Of a DNA stretch of 64,000 nucleotides, positions 47,565-59,669 are shown piece by piece (within the stretch, counting starts at the first letter, position 1; each line of letters opens with the position of its first letter). The position numbers and the translations under genes are program-made. The notes under the pieces were generated by a model. That model had not been told where the DNA came from. It did no database searches and was given only the letters and a program-made list of their open reading frames with translations. This stretch comes from Stercorarius parasiticus (lineage: Eukaryota > Chordata > Aves > Charadriiformes > Stercorariidae), in contig VWZL01000294.1 of the NCBI GenBank assembly GCA_013396915.1, positions 248,279 through 312,278 of the forward strand, given 5' to 3'.

Positions 47565-48299
47565 AATGTTTTCAGATCCTCAGGAAAGTACTAGTGAGAG
47601 CAGTGTCTTTAGGAGGCTTTCTCAGCTGTTGGATCTTCCAGGGAGTAGTCTATCTTTTTAAAGATAAAAGAAAATCAGAGGCACGACAATGTACATTGCT
47701 GGAGTACAACGATTAATTAATTGTTGTTCACTGTATTAGAGATAATTTTAATCACTTTACCTCATTCTCTCATTTCAAAAGAAAAAAAAAATAAAGCTGT
47801 CTAGTGTCCCTTCTGAATTTGTAGCTACAGTATCCCTTTCCCATGTGGTAGGTCAACAGGACTACATTGCCTTGTTTCGCGTGTCAGGGTCCCATTAACC
47901 TAATGTAATAGTTGGCACAGATTTCTGAGCAAGTTTTGTCTATGAAGTCAGGAGGAGAATCTGAGTGGAATATAATACTCTGCTAAAACAATAATACTCT
48001 CATAATCTAACCCTCATTAACTTGTCAAGCCTAGTGACAGTCTCTAATAGCATTCATTCTTTTTATGTTTTATTTTAAGTCATTTCTTTGTAGCTATTTG
48101 AAAAACCTAAAATAAGATTATTACTGTATCTGCATTTAATGGAAAGGCATTCTGTCCATTTTTTTTCTTCCCTTTTTTAAACTGGGTTGGACTTATGTTT
48201 ATTTTCTGGGCAACTTGCCACAGACCTCTTTAAAAAATGGATGGAAGTAAGTATATTTAATTTATTCTTATTTACTGCCTTTAACAAATGCTAAAATGC

Positions 48300-48462
48300 T
48301 GCAAATGCAGTTACAAGAATGCTGTCAGAAATTCATGGTCATTGGCTCATGTTTTTGTCACCAAAAGGGAGACTGAGGATTCAGGGAAAGTGTTGGATTT
48401 CCAAGCCATGGCTTGTGCCATCTGACATTGTTGCTAATGAAACACATTAGAGAGGAGCCAAA
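48300..48462 (-). repeat. Right arm of the perfect 163-bp inverted repeat
   Basis: Reverse complement of 47383-47545 with full identity. Outside the arm the right flank becomes G-rich within 10 bp (see 48472-48500). Zero divergence in non-coding DNA means a very recent duplication, active gene conversion, or an assembly artefact. Confidence 0.95.
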
Positions 48463-48471
48463 CATGGTTTC

Positions 48472-48500
48472 GGGGGTTTTTTTGGGGTGGGATGTGGGGG
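48472..48500 (+). other. Canonical G-quadruplex motif
   Basis: Runs of G5, G4, G3 and G5 are separated by loops of 7, 1 and 4 nt, matching the G3+N1-7 pattern. It starts 10 bp outside the right arm of the inverted repeat. Confidence 0.75.
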
Positions 48501-48605
48501 AAGAGTGGCTTTGTTTGTTTCTTGTCCCGTTCCACTAGCAGCGATGTGCACCCTGTGCTTTCTGACCTGGTGTGGCTCATGCTGAGGCAGCCCCTGCCTC
48601 TCAAA

Positions 48606-48627
48606 CCAGGGTTGAATACAACCCTGG
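48606..48627. repeat. Hairpin with 9-bp perfect arms
   Basis: CCAGGGTTG (48606-48614), loop AATA, CAACCCTGG (48619-48627). A compact stem of moderate GC content. Confidence 0.8.
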
Positions 48628-48801
48628 CAGATATTAAAATGTATAAATGCACTTCCCTTAGTGCAACGAGTACTTGTAGCTCACCATGACTTGAATGCAG
48701 GCTGGGGAGACCAGCATCTGGGAAGAGTAAGCTTTGAATCCCTTGTAGTACCCTCCCGTGTCTGATTCTCTGAGGGTTGATATACATCACCTCGTAGGAG
48801 T

Positions 48802-48895
48802 TTAATTCACTGACTGACTGAACCACCACACATCAGGCTTCTCTACATCCATACCTTTAAAATCTGGAATGAAGTAAAGACCTTTGTCACTGATT
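48802..48895 (-). other. Candidate terminal exon, minus strand
   Basis: A T-rich acceptor (TTTTTTTTTCTTTTTAG on the minus strand) precedes one base and 30 open codons (core LYFIPDFKGMDVEKPDVWW), ending in TAA. An internal AAAG|GTATGG donor would alternatively give a 41-bp mini-exon. The peptide is of balanced composition but unrecognised. It lies about 340 bp outside the right arm of the inverted repeat. Chance is a real possibility. Confidence 0.2.
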
Positions 48896-50230
48896 CTAAA
48901 AAGAAAAAAAAATAATTTAAAAAAAGTTTGCAAATTCACTTTGAAAGACATTAGAAGAATCAAACATTCTATGTCCAGCTTAGTTCCTGTTTCAATTCAG
49001 AAGAGAGTGTGAAAATATGGCATTTTTGTTCCTTAAACTTGATTCTTTTGTACATTTAGTTACATACCTCAAAAAATAAATACCTCTTCAAACTGATATT
49101 GCATTATTTTCTTATTCATTAGGTCTCAGTAACCACTTTCTGCCCATTTGTTTCCTGCACAACATAGCAATGAAAAAGTAATATACAATTCCTAATGATT
49201 TTCTGAAATACTGCACAGGTGCAGGCTGCAGCTGTTATGGGTAAACTACATTTTGCTAAACTAATTCAAATCCCATTGGGGAAATAGAAGAATCACTGCA
49301 TTCCCATAAAAAGAAAAATGTTTTCATTGTAGGATGCTGAAGTTTCCATGTACATTCTACCTAGTGAAAAGGTCTTTTATGAAGAAAATCAAATGTTATC
49401 TTATAAATAATCATGAATATATATAATCCCTTAGATTCTGATGTTGTTAAAAGTAACATGGTATTAGTTATCTTTAAAAAGCCTCATTAACATTTTCAAA
49501 TTTGGATGAGATGGCAAAGATTATGTTCCGTATACTAGAACAGATCTGAAATGAAAAGAAAGAGTTGTCCTCCAGACTTATATTTAAAATATAAAACTTT
49601 TCATAAGAAAAGGAATACTACAGTGAAAATTGCATTTGCCAGATGAATTGCCATTTCACTACACATTTATAAACACGTGTTTACTTCTGTTCATATGCTA
49701 TAACGCACTCATTTTTGTTGCCAAGCTTTTCAATAGGAAAGTAGTCTGAGGGATTTCTGTGTTATTTTTATCTTAAAACCCATGTTGTGTACAATGAGAA
49801 GATTTTATGGAGGGAACACACACACCTTCATCTCCAGATAACAGTGGCTAGTGGTGGGTGGAGTTCACGGTGTAGGTTTCTCATCTTTCCCTCTCAGCAC
49901 CCACTCAGGCTCCGGGTAACACTGACCCATGTGAAGTACAGATACCTTAGCTGAGGTATGGACATGTGTAACCGAGAAAGGAAGTTGTTCTCTGTGTTGA
50001 TTGGCACAATGTAGATTGATTTAAAGTTCCAATTTTATTTTCATTTGCAGAGAAGTGAGAAAGCTTCTGTATTAACATATGAAATACAAATCTTGGAAAA
50101 TCAATGCCCTTTTCACTAGAAAATGAGATATTTTGAAGCAAAACTTTCCTTTCCTTCTCAAACTAAAGCATTAAGCAGCCCTGAAAGTCTGGGATTCCTG
50201 AAGCACACTTTTGCCCTGGGACCACTGCTG

Positions 50231-50270
50231 GAGATCCCCGCCAGTAGCGGGGGATCCCCGCCAGTAGTGG
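50231..50270. repeat. 20-bp tandem duplication with hairpin potential
   Basis: Copies 50231-50250 and 50251-50270 differ at two positions (18/20). Across the junction GATCCCCGC (50233-50241) can pair with GCGGGGGATC (50247-50256) around a CAGTA loop with one bulged G. It is unusually GC-rich for its surroundings. Confidence 0.85.
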
Positions 50271-50876
50271 GCACTGGTAGCAGGATACTCCCTCCATAAA
50301 CATCTGCAGGACTGTCTTGATTGACGTTAGCCAAAGAACTGGTGGTTGGATTATAAATTTAATTGTGCAAAATATGAACGTGCTGGCAGGTTCCTGGTTT
50401 GTAGGCTGGTATGCTGCTGTCCCTGGGCCTTTTCATATATATCTGTGTTAGGGGAGAGGACGTTTTGGAAACAACTTCACTGCTAGCCTTAGGAAAAGCT
50501 CATTCAAAGCAGAGTGAATTACTGTAACTGTAATAATTTTATTACCTTACAGGTTATTAAAGGCTTATTTATGCATTCCATAGGGAACTTTCCAGCTTCC
50601 TATTTTGTATGTATTACCCGTTTAAAAAGTAAGAATCATCTCAGACTTTGGATTTACACTATGAAACCCTAAGTTAATATTTTAGCTTCCTGATGATACT
50701 AACAGGAATGAATTCCCTTTTTGTTTTCAGCTAATATCCAGGACCAGAAGTGTGGAATGTATACCTATTTGAATTAGTCTTGGGACTGTTTTACACTCTT
50801 TTTGCTTGTTTTTAAATTTACTGAATTAATTTAAAACCAGAGTTTTCTCTCTTAGGACTTTAGGGTGGCTTAATTT

Positions 50877-50900
50877 CTGTAAGAACGTCTGTAAGAACGT
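50877..50900. repeat. 12-bp perfect tandem duplication
   Basis: CTGTAAGAACGT occurs twice head to tail (50877-50888, 50889-50900), followed by a partial third start (TCTGTAA). Confidence 0.9.
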
Positions 50901-53900
50901 TCTGTAATTACTAGTAATGTTTTGAAAGTGTGATGTAGGCTACAAGTCACATGTAACATTTGCTTATTTTGCTATTGGGATCTTTCCATCTCCAAATCTG
51001 TTTAGGTCACCCTAAGAATAATGTATCTTAAATCATCCTAAAACAGACCCTAGCAGAAAATGAGAAATTTCTTTTTTTTTTCTTCTTTAATGTCTGCAAT
51101 ATTTTGTAACTTTAATTTTAGGCAGAACACACATTTCATAGAAAATGGGTTTGAAGTGGGTTTCAGACTCTGTGGGAATTCTTGCTTTCTTGAATCTCTC
51201 TGGAGACTATTCTTTCCAGCCTGATGGAATAAACCACTCCACTTTGCCTGATAAACGGAACTGTCAGTTATTTCTGTCATTCTGGGCAATCCCATCACTT
51301 CCGATTGTCTTAGGAAGAGAGATCTAAGGCAACAGTCTGAAGATCTATGGAAAGAGCTGATGTACTGGTTGCAGCCCCGGTATTCAATTTTCGTGTTGAA
51401 TACGCGCACCATCCTGAATTTTTAGGTACACTTAGTTGCATGTTTCCATATTCACTCCCGTCTACATTTTGTCATGTTTCTAGCCAAGAAAAGAGGAATG
51501 TGTGTATTTCTCAAGCTGCATCTGTCTGAGAGGAGTGTCCTAGACAGTCAGAGAGGTGGGAGTTATTAACTAATGCTTGTATGTGAAAGGCTAATATAAA
51601 AGAAAACTCTATTAGCAGTAATACTTTCTTTATGAAAAATTATTAAGTTATGTATGTCTCAATATGCAAACAGTGAATAGAATTAGTAATGGGTCTCATT
51701 GTCTTTAGTGTGTTTATTTACCTAGTGTAAAGCTAAATATCCTCATAAATATCTGCAAGAATGAGATCGTGATTTACAAATTTGACATCTTGCAGAAGTG
51801 CTTCAGCAGATCTTTAAGACTATGCACACACATGCTTTTATGAATTGCATGGTTTCTATGTGCTTTTAAGGATCAGGAAAATAGATTAAGAATATAAAAG
51901 AAAAATAAAGGTCCCATAACATAGAACATTTTAAGTTTCAAACAGCTTGAAGAGTGTATAACCACTACAGCCACTACATATTTATTTTGATGTAATTGTG
52001 CCACATAGAATGTGCTTCTTTTCACCCCATGTTATAACACTCAGAAGTTTACAGTCTACTGTGGAGTAGCAGCTCCAGAATGCTAGAGATGGACCAGTTC
52101 CAGCACTTGTTGAGTTGTTAGCCTTGGGCAGGAAAAATTTAGGATATCCATAGCAGAAAAAGGTTTATTCAAATAATATATAAGAGGTTTGACTTAGACT
52201 AGGGAATTATAATTGTCAAGACTGACAGGTGATACTGCCTTCCTTCACATCTCCGTGACTTTTCTTTATACATTGTATCAATCATTTCCCTTCTAAATTT
52301 ATTTAAATAATGTGTTATTTCTTTTTAGAGAAGTTAACCCATTAGTATATACCGCCCTACTAGTGTCTAACTAGACCAGAAAACAAACTGTCAGTAAGAA
52401 TTACGACAGCAGTCAGAAGACAAAAGGTCACGTGAATAAAATTCAGAATGCTTTAAACAGAGTTTATTCAAAGACAAAATGCCTGATATTTGTATGGTAG
52501 TGAAATTAAAGCAGAAGTCAAAAGGTAAGCACAATATATAAATAATGTTAAAAAGCAGAATCATGTTTCAACCAATAAAAATAGATGTTTTAAAGTGTAG
52601 ATTATTGCTAGTGAAATTAAATATTCTGTGCTAAGATTTATATAATAAGAATATAAATATTAAGTTCATTAGAACAACAGCAGTCTTTGGAAAGAGAGGT
52701 CATTCACTAAATGCAGAAGATTAAAAGGTTTTAAGAACTAAAGAAGCCAGAGTTTAGGATCACTCCTACATTTGGAAAGAATTAAGATGTCTGTTGTCTA
52801 GATAGATAGATATTGTCTATTAATAACTAAAAAAGATGTTATATAACATCTGGTGGTGATAAATATTTGAAATCATCAAGCTGGAAGAGCTGCATACAAA
52901 AGAGCTGGCTGATGATATGTCTAGCTTGGTAGTGTTGATTTGCAATAAATCTCAGAGAGAGCAGAAAAAAATCCAGAAGACTGAAGGACAGTTTATGTTG
53001 TGCCAGTATTCAGAAATTACAAGGATGAGGAGTATGATATTTATAAGCCTTGAACATTTATCCTTGATGAGAAAGTGGATAAACTTTCACTGTTAAGGAC
53101 ATAAAGGAGAACAATTCATGCCAAAGAACATGAATTTATGGGAAATACAAATTGTTCAACAAACCTGATTTTATTTTTAGATTAATTGGAGATGTAACAG
53201 TGATCATCACGATTATTGTAGTGTGTCGGAACTCTAGGCATGCAAACTGAATCCTATTTTATTGAGGATAAATAGTGAATAAATACCAAACTGATAACAA
53301 ATGCTCCACCCAGACCTCTTGGTGACCCAGGCATTTGGGTGCTCACAGAATAAACCCCTCCTCACAAACACACTCTCTGACCAGTGAAAACCAGTGGATA
53401 GGAATGAACAGGGGAACAAAGAAAACATGATCATCAATAAACTGGTTGGCAGTAATACCACCTCCCCACTAACTATTGCCATGATTTGGTGGGAATCCTA
53501 ACAGGAGAATTCTGAAAGAGGATTTTCCATAAATACCTTTGTGGTAAGAATAAGTTTCTCATAATCCTTGTCCTCAGGGCCTTACCAGGCTAGAGAGAAA
53601 GCAGAAGAGCAGGGAATCCTTTCCCCACCCTCTGCAGCAGAGTCTCCACGCCATGCAATAAAGGCAAAAATTTGCTCACTCTGTTCCGTGCTTCTTATTC
53701 CCCATTTTCCTACTGTGATCCCAGAAATATTATGAATCCCATATTTGGAAACACATAATATGTGTGAGGGAGATTTTCACACATAAAGGGACGTGAAAAG
53801 CTTGAAAAAAACCTGTTTCAGCTCATGGTTTGCCTCTGCCTTTCATTGATTTCAACTACCTGTCAGGCTCAGCTCTTATCTTTGACATTACTAAACTCTG

Positions 53901-56900
53901 CTGTGTTCGAAGTTGTAAATCATAATAAAACTCTTCTATTCATCATTTCAGTGCCATGTGCCTAGCAATTACTCTAACTGCACAGTAAATGCCAGACCAA
54001 ATTGTTCAGAGCCTTTTCTTGTATATTTAAGTGTGACTGAGGGAACATTGGAGGAAGTTAAGGATATTGCTGAGAAGTTCAATGATTTTCTAACCTCATT
54101 CTATACCACAAAGGATTTTCAGGGATACATTCATTTTTATTTTTTTTTTACAATAAAGCCGAAAAACTCTCTGGGCCTAAGAATTTGGTTTTTTCCTCTT
54201 TAGTTGGAGCCAAGTCAGTTTAAGAAGTTTGTTTTTAATAATTTTGCTTTTTGAAGTAGGATGTCTCTTCCAGGATAACAGATCTAGCAAGTTTGAGAAG
54301 TGATGTATCGTTGGAGTCCTTTGAACATTTTGGTAAAGTAATAATTGTGTATAGGAACAAGCCTTTACTCAGAGGTGTCCCGCAGAAGGCAAGAGGAAAC
54401 AAACTAGATGGTAAATGGTCAGGTTTTGTGACATCAGATTAACAGTACAATATTTCAAGTCTCCATGAAAAGTCCAGTGGTAATATATTTGTAAATATTA
54501 AGAGTGAATATTAATGATGCAAATTTTCTTGAAGATCAGAAATTATTTCATTAATACTCAAATCCAGAGAAAGTTACAAGAAAACACTAGAGGGTTATGT
54601 GAATAATAACTTGGCAGCATAATGTCAAACAGAAATAAAAAATACTAGTTAATCCACAACAGAGGAGACTGCTTGAATTTCCTATGAATATTTCAGGTGC
54701 ATTGTATCAACTCAGGAAAGAGTCATGGAGTCTCTACTCAAAGACACATCGTCAAAAAGCCCACAGAGGTGGGATGTCTGAATGGAAAGAGGAAGATGAT
54801 TCAGCCTGTTAAGGAAAATGGCAGTAGGGTGGATAATGCAACATCTGCAAACTGCGGATGCTATTTCAGAGAGCATGCAGGATTAAAGGTGTGACAGGTG
54901 TGACCCAGACTGGCAGTTCCCAGCTTTCTGTAGAGCATTTTTTCTACAGGAAAAAAAACCTCAAGGAATGTGTCTGGTCATTTTGGATCCCATTTTGTTT
55001 TTTAGAAATGTACAAATATATTCCATTATTTTTAGTAGTTTTTAAAATCTAAAATTTAATGCTTTTCTAAAAAAAAAAACAGTGCGCTTGGCATTAAAAC
55101 CACAAAGAAAGCAAAAATCTTATTTAGTCTCTATGTGAATTCATTTCAGTGACTTTGGAAAGTGGTATTAATCCTATAACTACCAAATAGCGGAGGTCTT
55201 CTTACTCTTTAAACAGCAAACAAAAAAGATTTAACCCTTAGAGAACTACATCAAGATCGGAAGAACTACGAAGATGTGCTTAAGGTTAATGTCCTTTGCA
55301 TCAAAAAAAGAATTAATAATTTGCTGTAACCAGTTTTGTTTATAATTGTCCTCCACATTGGACGTTAGTGAAATCTCTTCCCTCCCACAGGAAGTTTATC
55401 ATGGCACTTACTGGTACTGTTATAGCAGGGTGAAGTGCTCCAGAAAAATGCAGAGTTCTACTTTTCTGCCTGCTTGTGATGCAGAGCATGTACAATGCCA
55501 GGTGCAGAAGCACTCTCTCAGTTGCCAAACCCCTTGGATCTTGTTATGACTTTTTTCATATGAACACACTCAGGAATTAACAACATAATTGAGATTGGTC
55601 AATCTTTTAAAGGTTTTTGCCCTTGAAATATGTGCCATAATTCCCTTACAACTCCACCCTCAAACTGGAGAAATGTCTTCAGCTTTCTTCACAAATTGGA
55701 TTTGTGCATTCAAATTGAGAAAACATTCTAATTAAAATACAGTCTGCCCCATTTAATTGAAAGTACACTTATAAATATATTTGTTGTAAATCAAATGATG
55801 CTGCTTTTAGTTTGGGTGCAGGAGAAAAAGAGCTGGCATAGTCATCCGATTAATCTATTTTTTATCTGCTTGGAGAGGACTCTGAGTTCATTCTATCAGC
55901 ATACTTGCAAACATTAGGCTAATTACTAAGAATGAAACTTTTATAATAATACAAATGCCTGGTTACATTCTGATGACATGAAAGCTCTTAAAATAATCTC
56001 TATTAAACTACTGCAGTGTAGGAACATCCCCAGTATTTCTTCTCTAAAGCTCAAGAAGCGTCTGTGTAAAAGACACTGATTCAGACTTCTCCTTGGTCTG
56101 CTTTAGAGTTGCTGCAGTATGCTATGCTGCCACAGTATATTGCCATAAAGAAGTCTCAATTCAGCTCTTCATTTGCTGTGAAGAACACAATGGAGAGACA
56201 CTACAGGTTATGTCTACATTGCTGTTCTAGTTTGGATCAGAAGTCCATTTTTTGAAGGAATCCACTAACTGTCACCACTCACTCTGCTTTGGTTCAGAGC
56301 AAGGAGCCACAATCTTCTTTTATAAACTTCATGTAGACTTTCTTTCTTACAATACTGAACTTGTGCAATACATTCTTGGTACCCTATACCAGAAGTTTGA
56401 CCTAAATCTAAAGTTCAGATGTCCTTGTGCTGCAGTGGTTGTCTCTGATTTGTTTTAATTTTGTAACTATAAAATGTTAACATGAAATAGTTTTGCATCT
56501 GAAATTTCTTGGATGCTACTTTTAACTTTCTTTCTTTTAACAAGTGAAGCATTCTATTTTCAATGAAGAGAGGAAAGAATGATGCCAAAAAATCTTGCTT
56601 AAGGTCAGATATTTTACAGTTTAGTCATGTGCCACTGATCTTATGTGTTTCATTTTACCAGAAATTTAATTTTACATTTGAAATAAACTTGAAGATAAGA
56701 ATACAAGAAAAGCTGTAGTGAATCCTATGGAAGATTAAAACCTTGATTCCATGCCACTAGTGAATGCATAAGACTGGGTGTAACAAGAGGGGAAACACAG
56801 AAGTATACAGAAGACTCCAGCAATAAGTTTCCATAAAACTTGTAATGTTCAATTAGAAACCGAAAAAACCCAAGCCCATTTAGGTATCTATAAACCTTTT

Positions 56901-58520
56901 ACTGAGGGATTGGAAACAACAAGTTCTAATGCAAGTTGAAAATTAAAATGCAGTTCCACTTAGTAGTGCTGAGGCTCAGCTAGCTGCTCCTTCAATAATC
57001 TGAGACAGATGAAGTGAAGTTTTTAAGAGGAAGTTAAGTGATGAACTTCTGCATATTTGCTGTATTCAGAATTAGTTGTATCTTACTACAGGTAAACAGA
57101 TGAACCGCCCAAACCAAGAGAATTCTGTCATAGAAAACTGCAGTTTTACCAGGAACTCTATGGTGCTTTGGGACATGTCTCCTGTTTTACTTAGGCACCG
57201 AAAATAGAAAAGGTATGATCACGAAATTTCAAAAGCGACAAGACTTCCTTTAATCTTCTCCCATTGAAATCAATAAGATGGGGGTTTTTTCATACAATTT
57301 AAGGGAGAAAAGGTGTGACTGTCCTGATTTTCTATTTTATAGTCTTTTAGAAATGCACCAGTGCGTAGAGGGACTGAAATAAGACCTCTCTACAAGTTAA
57401 ATCCTGTTCATTCAGTCTGTTAAAGTTTAATTAGAATTTAATTGATTCATAGGCTTTGCATTGGTCATTTGCAGGCATTTACTGCTATAATTTCAGCATG
57501 CTTTTAGATGTCAAGATTGCTTAGTGAACAATACAAGTGCAGCAAAATGGCAGTCATTGAATTAATTTCCCCAGATGAATAATTTAATCAGACCCAGTAT
57601 ATTTCAGTAGAGAAGTTCAATCTACTGTTTTCCCCGTACTCCAGAAATACTCCTCTGTTTTAATCACTACTTGATATTTTCCTTAGAAAACTGTGAAGTT
57701 CTCCTTCACTGTTGACTTTTTTTTTTCTGAGTGTTTCCCAAAAGCTCAAGATTTATGATTAATACTGAGATTAATGAAAAAATTCCCATTTGTAGTAGAA
57801 ATTCACATTTCTTACTCCCCCCCCACTTTTCGAAGGCTTATGTTAGCAGTACTTACATATATCCTAGTGTAGTTCTTAGAAGAGTGACTTGAAAGAAGAG
57901 AGGAAGTATGTTATCACATGTTTACATGATAACTAATTATTCACTTTCCTGACACTAGGGAAAATGAATACAACATGTGACATAGTAGCAGATTCTGCTC
58001 TTGCCGCTGGGAATATGAATTAACTCCCCTGACTCTAGGAGATTTGTGTGTAGAATTGAACTGGTGTAACTGAGATCAGAGCCTGTTCCAAAGATCTTGA
58101 ATAATTCCTATAAGGCAAATGCCTTCAGCTGTCAATCTACCAGGCTGACCTGTCAGTGTCACATAATAATTAAACAGCAGCTGGCATTAGTGCAAATTTA
58201 TAATTGCTATAATCCTTATTGCTGACATGTCAATATTTAACTTGCATTAACCTTTCCTTTGAGGCTTACAAATAGTGCATCTCTGGCTTGTTCAGTCTAA
58301 TTTTTCATGTCATTGCCTTGCAAGGTACAAAGATTTATAATGCCATTATGTGATGGATACAGACCACTCCTTTACTTAGCCTTGTAAGATGCACTAACTC
58401 GAGAATAACATTGGTTTATTTGTTTATTTTTCTGCCCTGCCTGCAAACCACTTTTTAACCACTTAAATGATTTATAACATGAAGGCCATGTCTCAGATAT
58501 CGAGCACAAGGATGCCAAAA

Positions 58521-59655
58521 GATCGTAGAATCATAGAATTGTTAGGGTTGCAAGGACCCTTAAAGATCATCTAGTTCCAATCCCCCTGTCATGGGCAGGG
58601 ACATCTACCACTAGATCAGGTTGCTCAGAGCCCCATCCAGCCTGGCCTTAAAAACTTCCAGGGATAGGGCTTCCACCACCTCTCTGGGCAACCTGTTCCC
58701 ATGTCTCACCACCCTCATGGTGAAGAACTTCTTCCTAACATCCAGTCTGAATTGTCCCATCTCTAGTTTTAATCCATTCCCTCTAGTCCTACCATTTCCC
58801 GACATCCTAAAAAGTCCCTCACCAGCTTTCTTGTAGGCCCCCTTAAGATACTGGTAGGCCTCTATAAAGTCTTCTCGGAGCCTTCTTTTCTCCAGACTGA
58901 ACAACCCCAGCTCTTTCAGTCTGTCTCCATAGGAGAGGTGCTCCAGCCCTCTGAGCATCCTTGTGGCCCTTCTCTGGACACGTTCCCGCATGTCCATATC
59001 TTTCTTGTAGTAGGGGCTCCAGAACTGGAAGCAGTACTCCAGGTGGGGTCTCACGAGAGTGGAGTAGAGGGGGAGGATCACCTCCCTCGACCTGCTGGCC
59101 ACGTTTCTCCTGATGCAGACCAGGGTATGATTGGCTTTCTGGGCTGCAAGTGCACACTGATGGCTCATGTTGAGCCTCTCATCCACCAGCACCCCCAAAG
59201 TCTTTTCTTCAGGGCTGTTCTCAAGCCAGTCGCTGCCCAGCCTATATTGGTGCTTGGGATTGCCCCGACCCAGATGGAGGACCTTGCACTTGGTCTCACT
59301 TCATGAGGTTGGCATGGGCCCACCTCTCCAGCCTGTCAAGGTCCCTCTAGATGGCATCCCTTCCCTCCAGTGTGTCAGCCGCCCCACACAGCTTGGTGTC
59401 ATCGGCAAACTTGCTGCGGGTGCACTCAATGCTGCTGTCCATGTCGCTGACGAAGACGATAAACAAAACTGGTCCCAGTACTGATCCTTGAGGGACTCTA
59501 CTTGTCACTGGCCTCCACTTGGACATGGACCCATTGACAGCCACTCTTTGGGTGTGGCCATCAAGCCAGTTCTTTATCCACTGAATTGTCCATCCATCAA
59601 ACCCGTATTTTATCAGCTTGGAGACCGGGATGTCATGTGGCACAGTGTCAAAACT
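58521..59655 (-). mobile_element. CR1 LINE, minus strand, 5'-truncated, with direct repeats
   Basis: The 3' terminus is at the left ('tagaatcatagaattgtt', then 'tagggttgcaaggaccctta' and the 'catctagttccaatccccct' block). The element runs rightward to the reverse transcriptase core and breaks off at about 59655. GATGCCAAAA occurs immediately outside both ends (58511-58520 and 59656-59665), a plausible 10-bp target-site duplication. That is unusual because CR1 insertions generally show little or no duplication. About 1.1 kb is preserved, better conserved than the other copies in the window. Confidence 0.93.
58611..59655 (-). pseudogene. CR1 ORF2 reverse transcriptase fragment (broken)
   Basis: Reading right to left: [20 protein letters not shown], the [13 protein letters not shown] core motif, and the catalytic FADD (59398-59409) intact in [12 protein letters not shown]. 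An in-frame TAG follows GRDAI (about 59347), and a small deletion after the LMK position shifts frame. The C-terminal part then stays open for 195 codons (58611-59198), with the [10 protein letters not shown] and [20 protein letters not shown] blocks, through to the natural stop. It lacks the endonuclease domain and the N-terminal RT. Non-functional. Confidence 0.92.
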
Positions 59656-59669
59656 GATGCCAAAAAGAG

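Larger units (their letters stand above)
48900..58510. other. Unique AT-rich non-coding DNA
   Basis: No gene recognised. It contains short tandem duplications at 50231-50270 and 50877-50900, a T/AT-rich background, and repeat-free TAAT-rich blocks near 57.42-57.61 and 58.12-58.38 kb. Open frames up to 120 codons show no domain. Confidence 0.5.

Noticed and set aside
48434..48829. 131-codon minus-strand ORF
   Set aside because: It runs through the G4-rich flank and the end of the inverted-repeat arm, has no domain or codon bias, and looks like a chance frame in GC-richer DNA.
53280..53740. LTR-like segment with AATAAA near 53.66 kb
   Set aside because: No terminal repeats, no diagnostic LTR blocks and no duplication seen. 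AATAAA alone is uninformative in AT-rich DNA.
53958..54203. 81-codon plus ORF with NCT/NCS glycosylation-like sites
   Set aside because: It ends in a low-complexity Phe-rich stretch. There is no signal peptide or family match.
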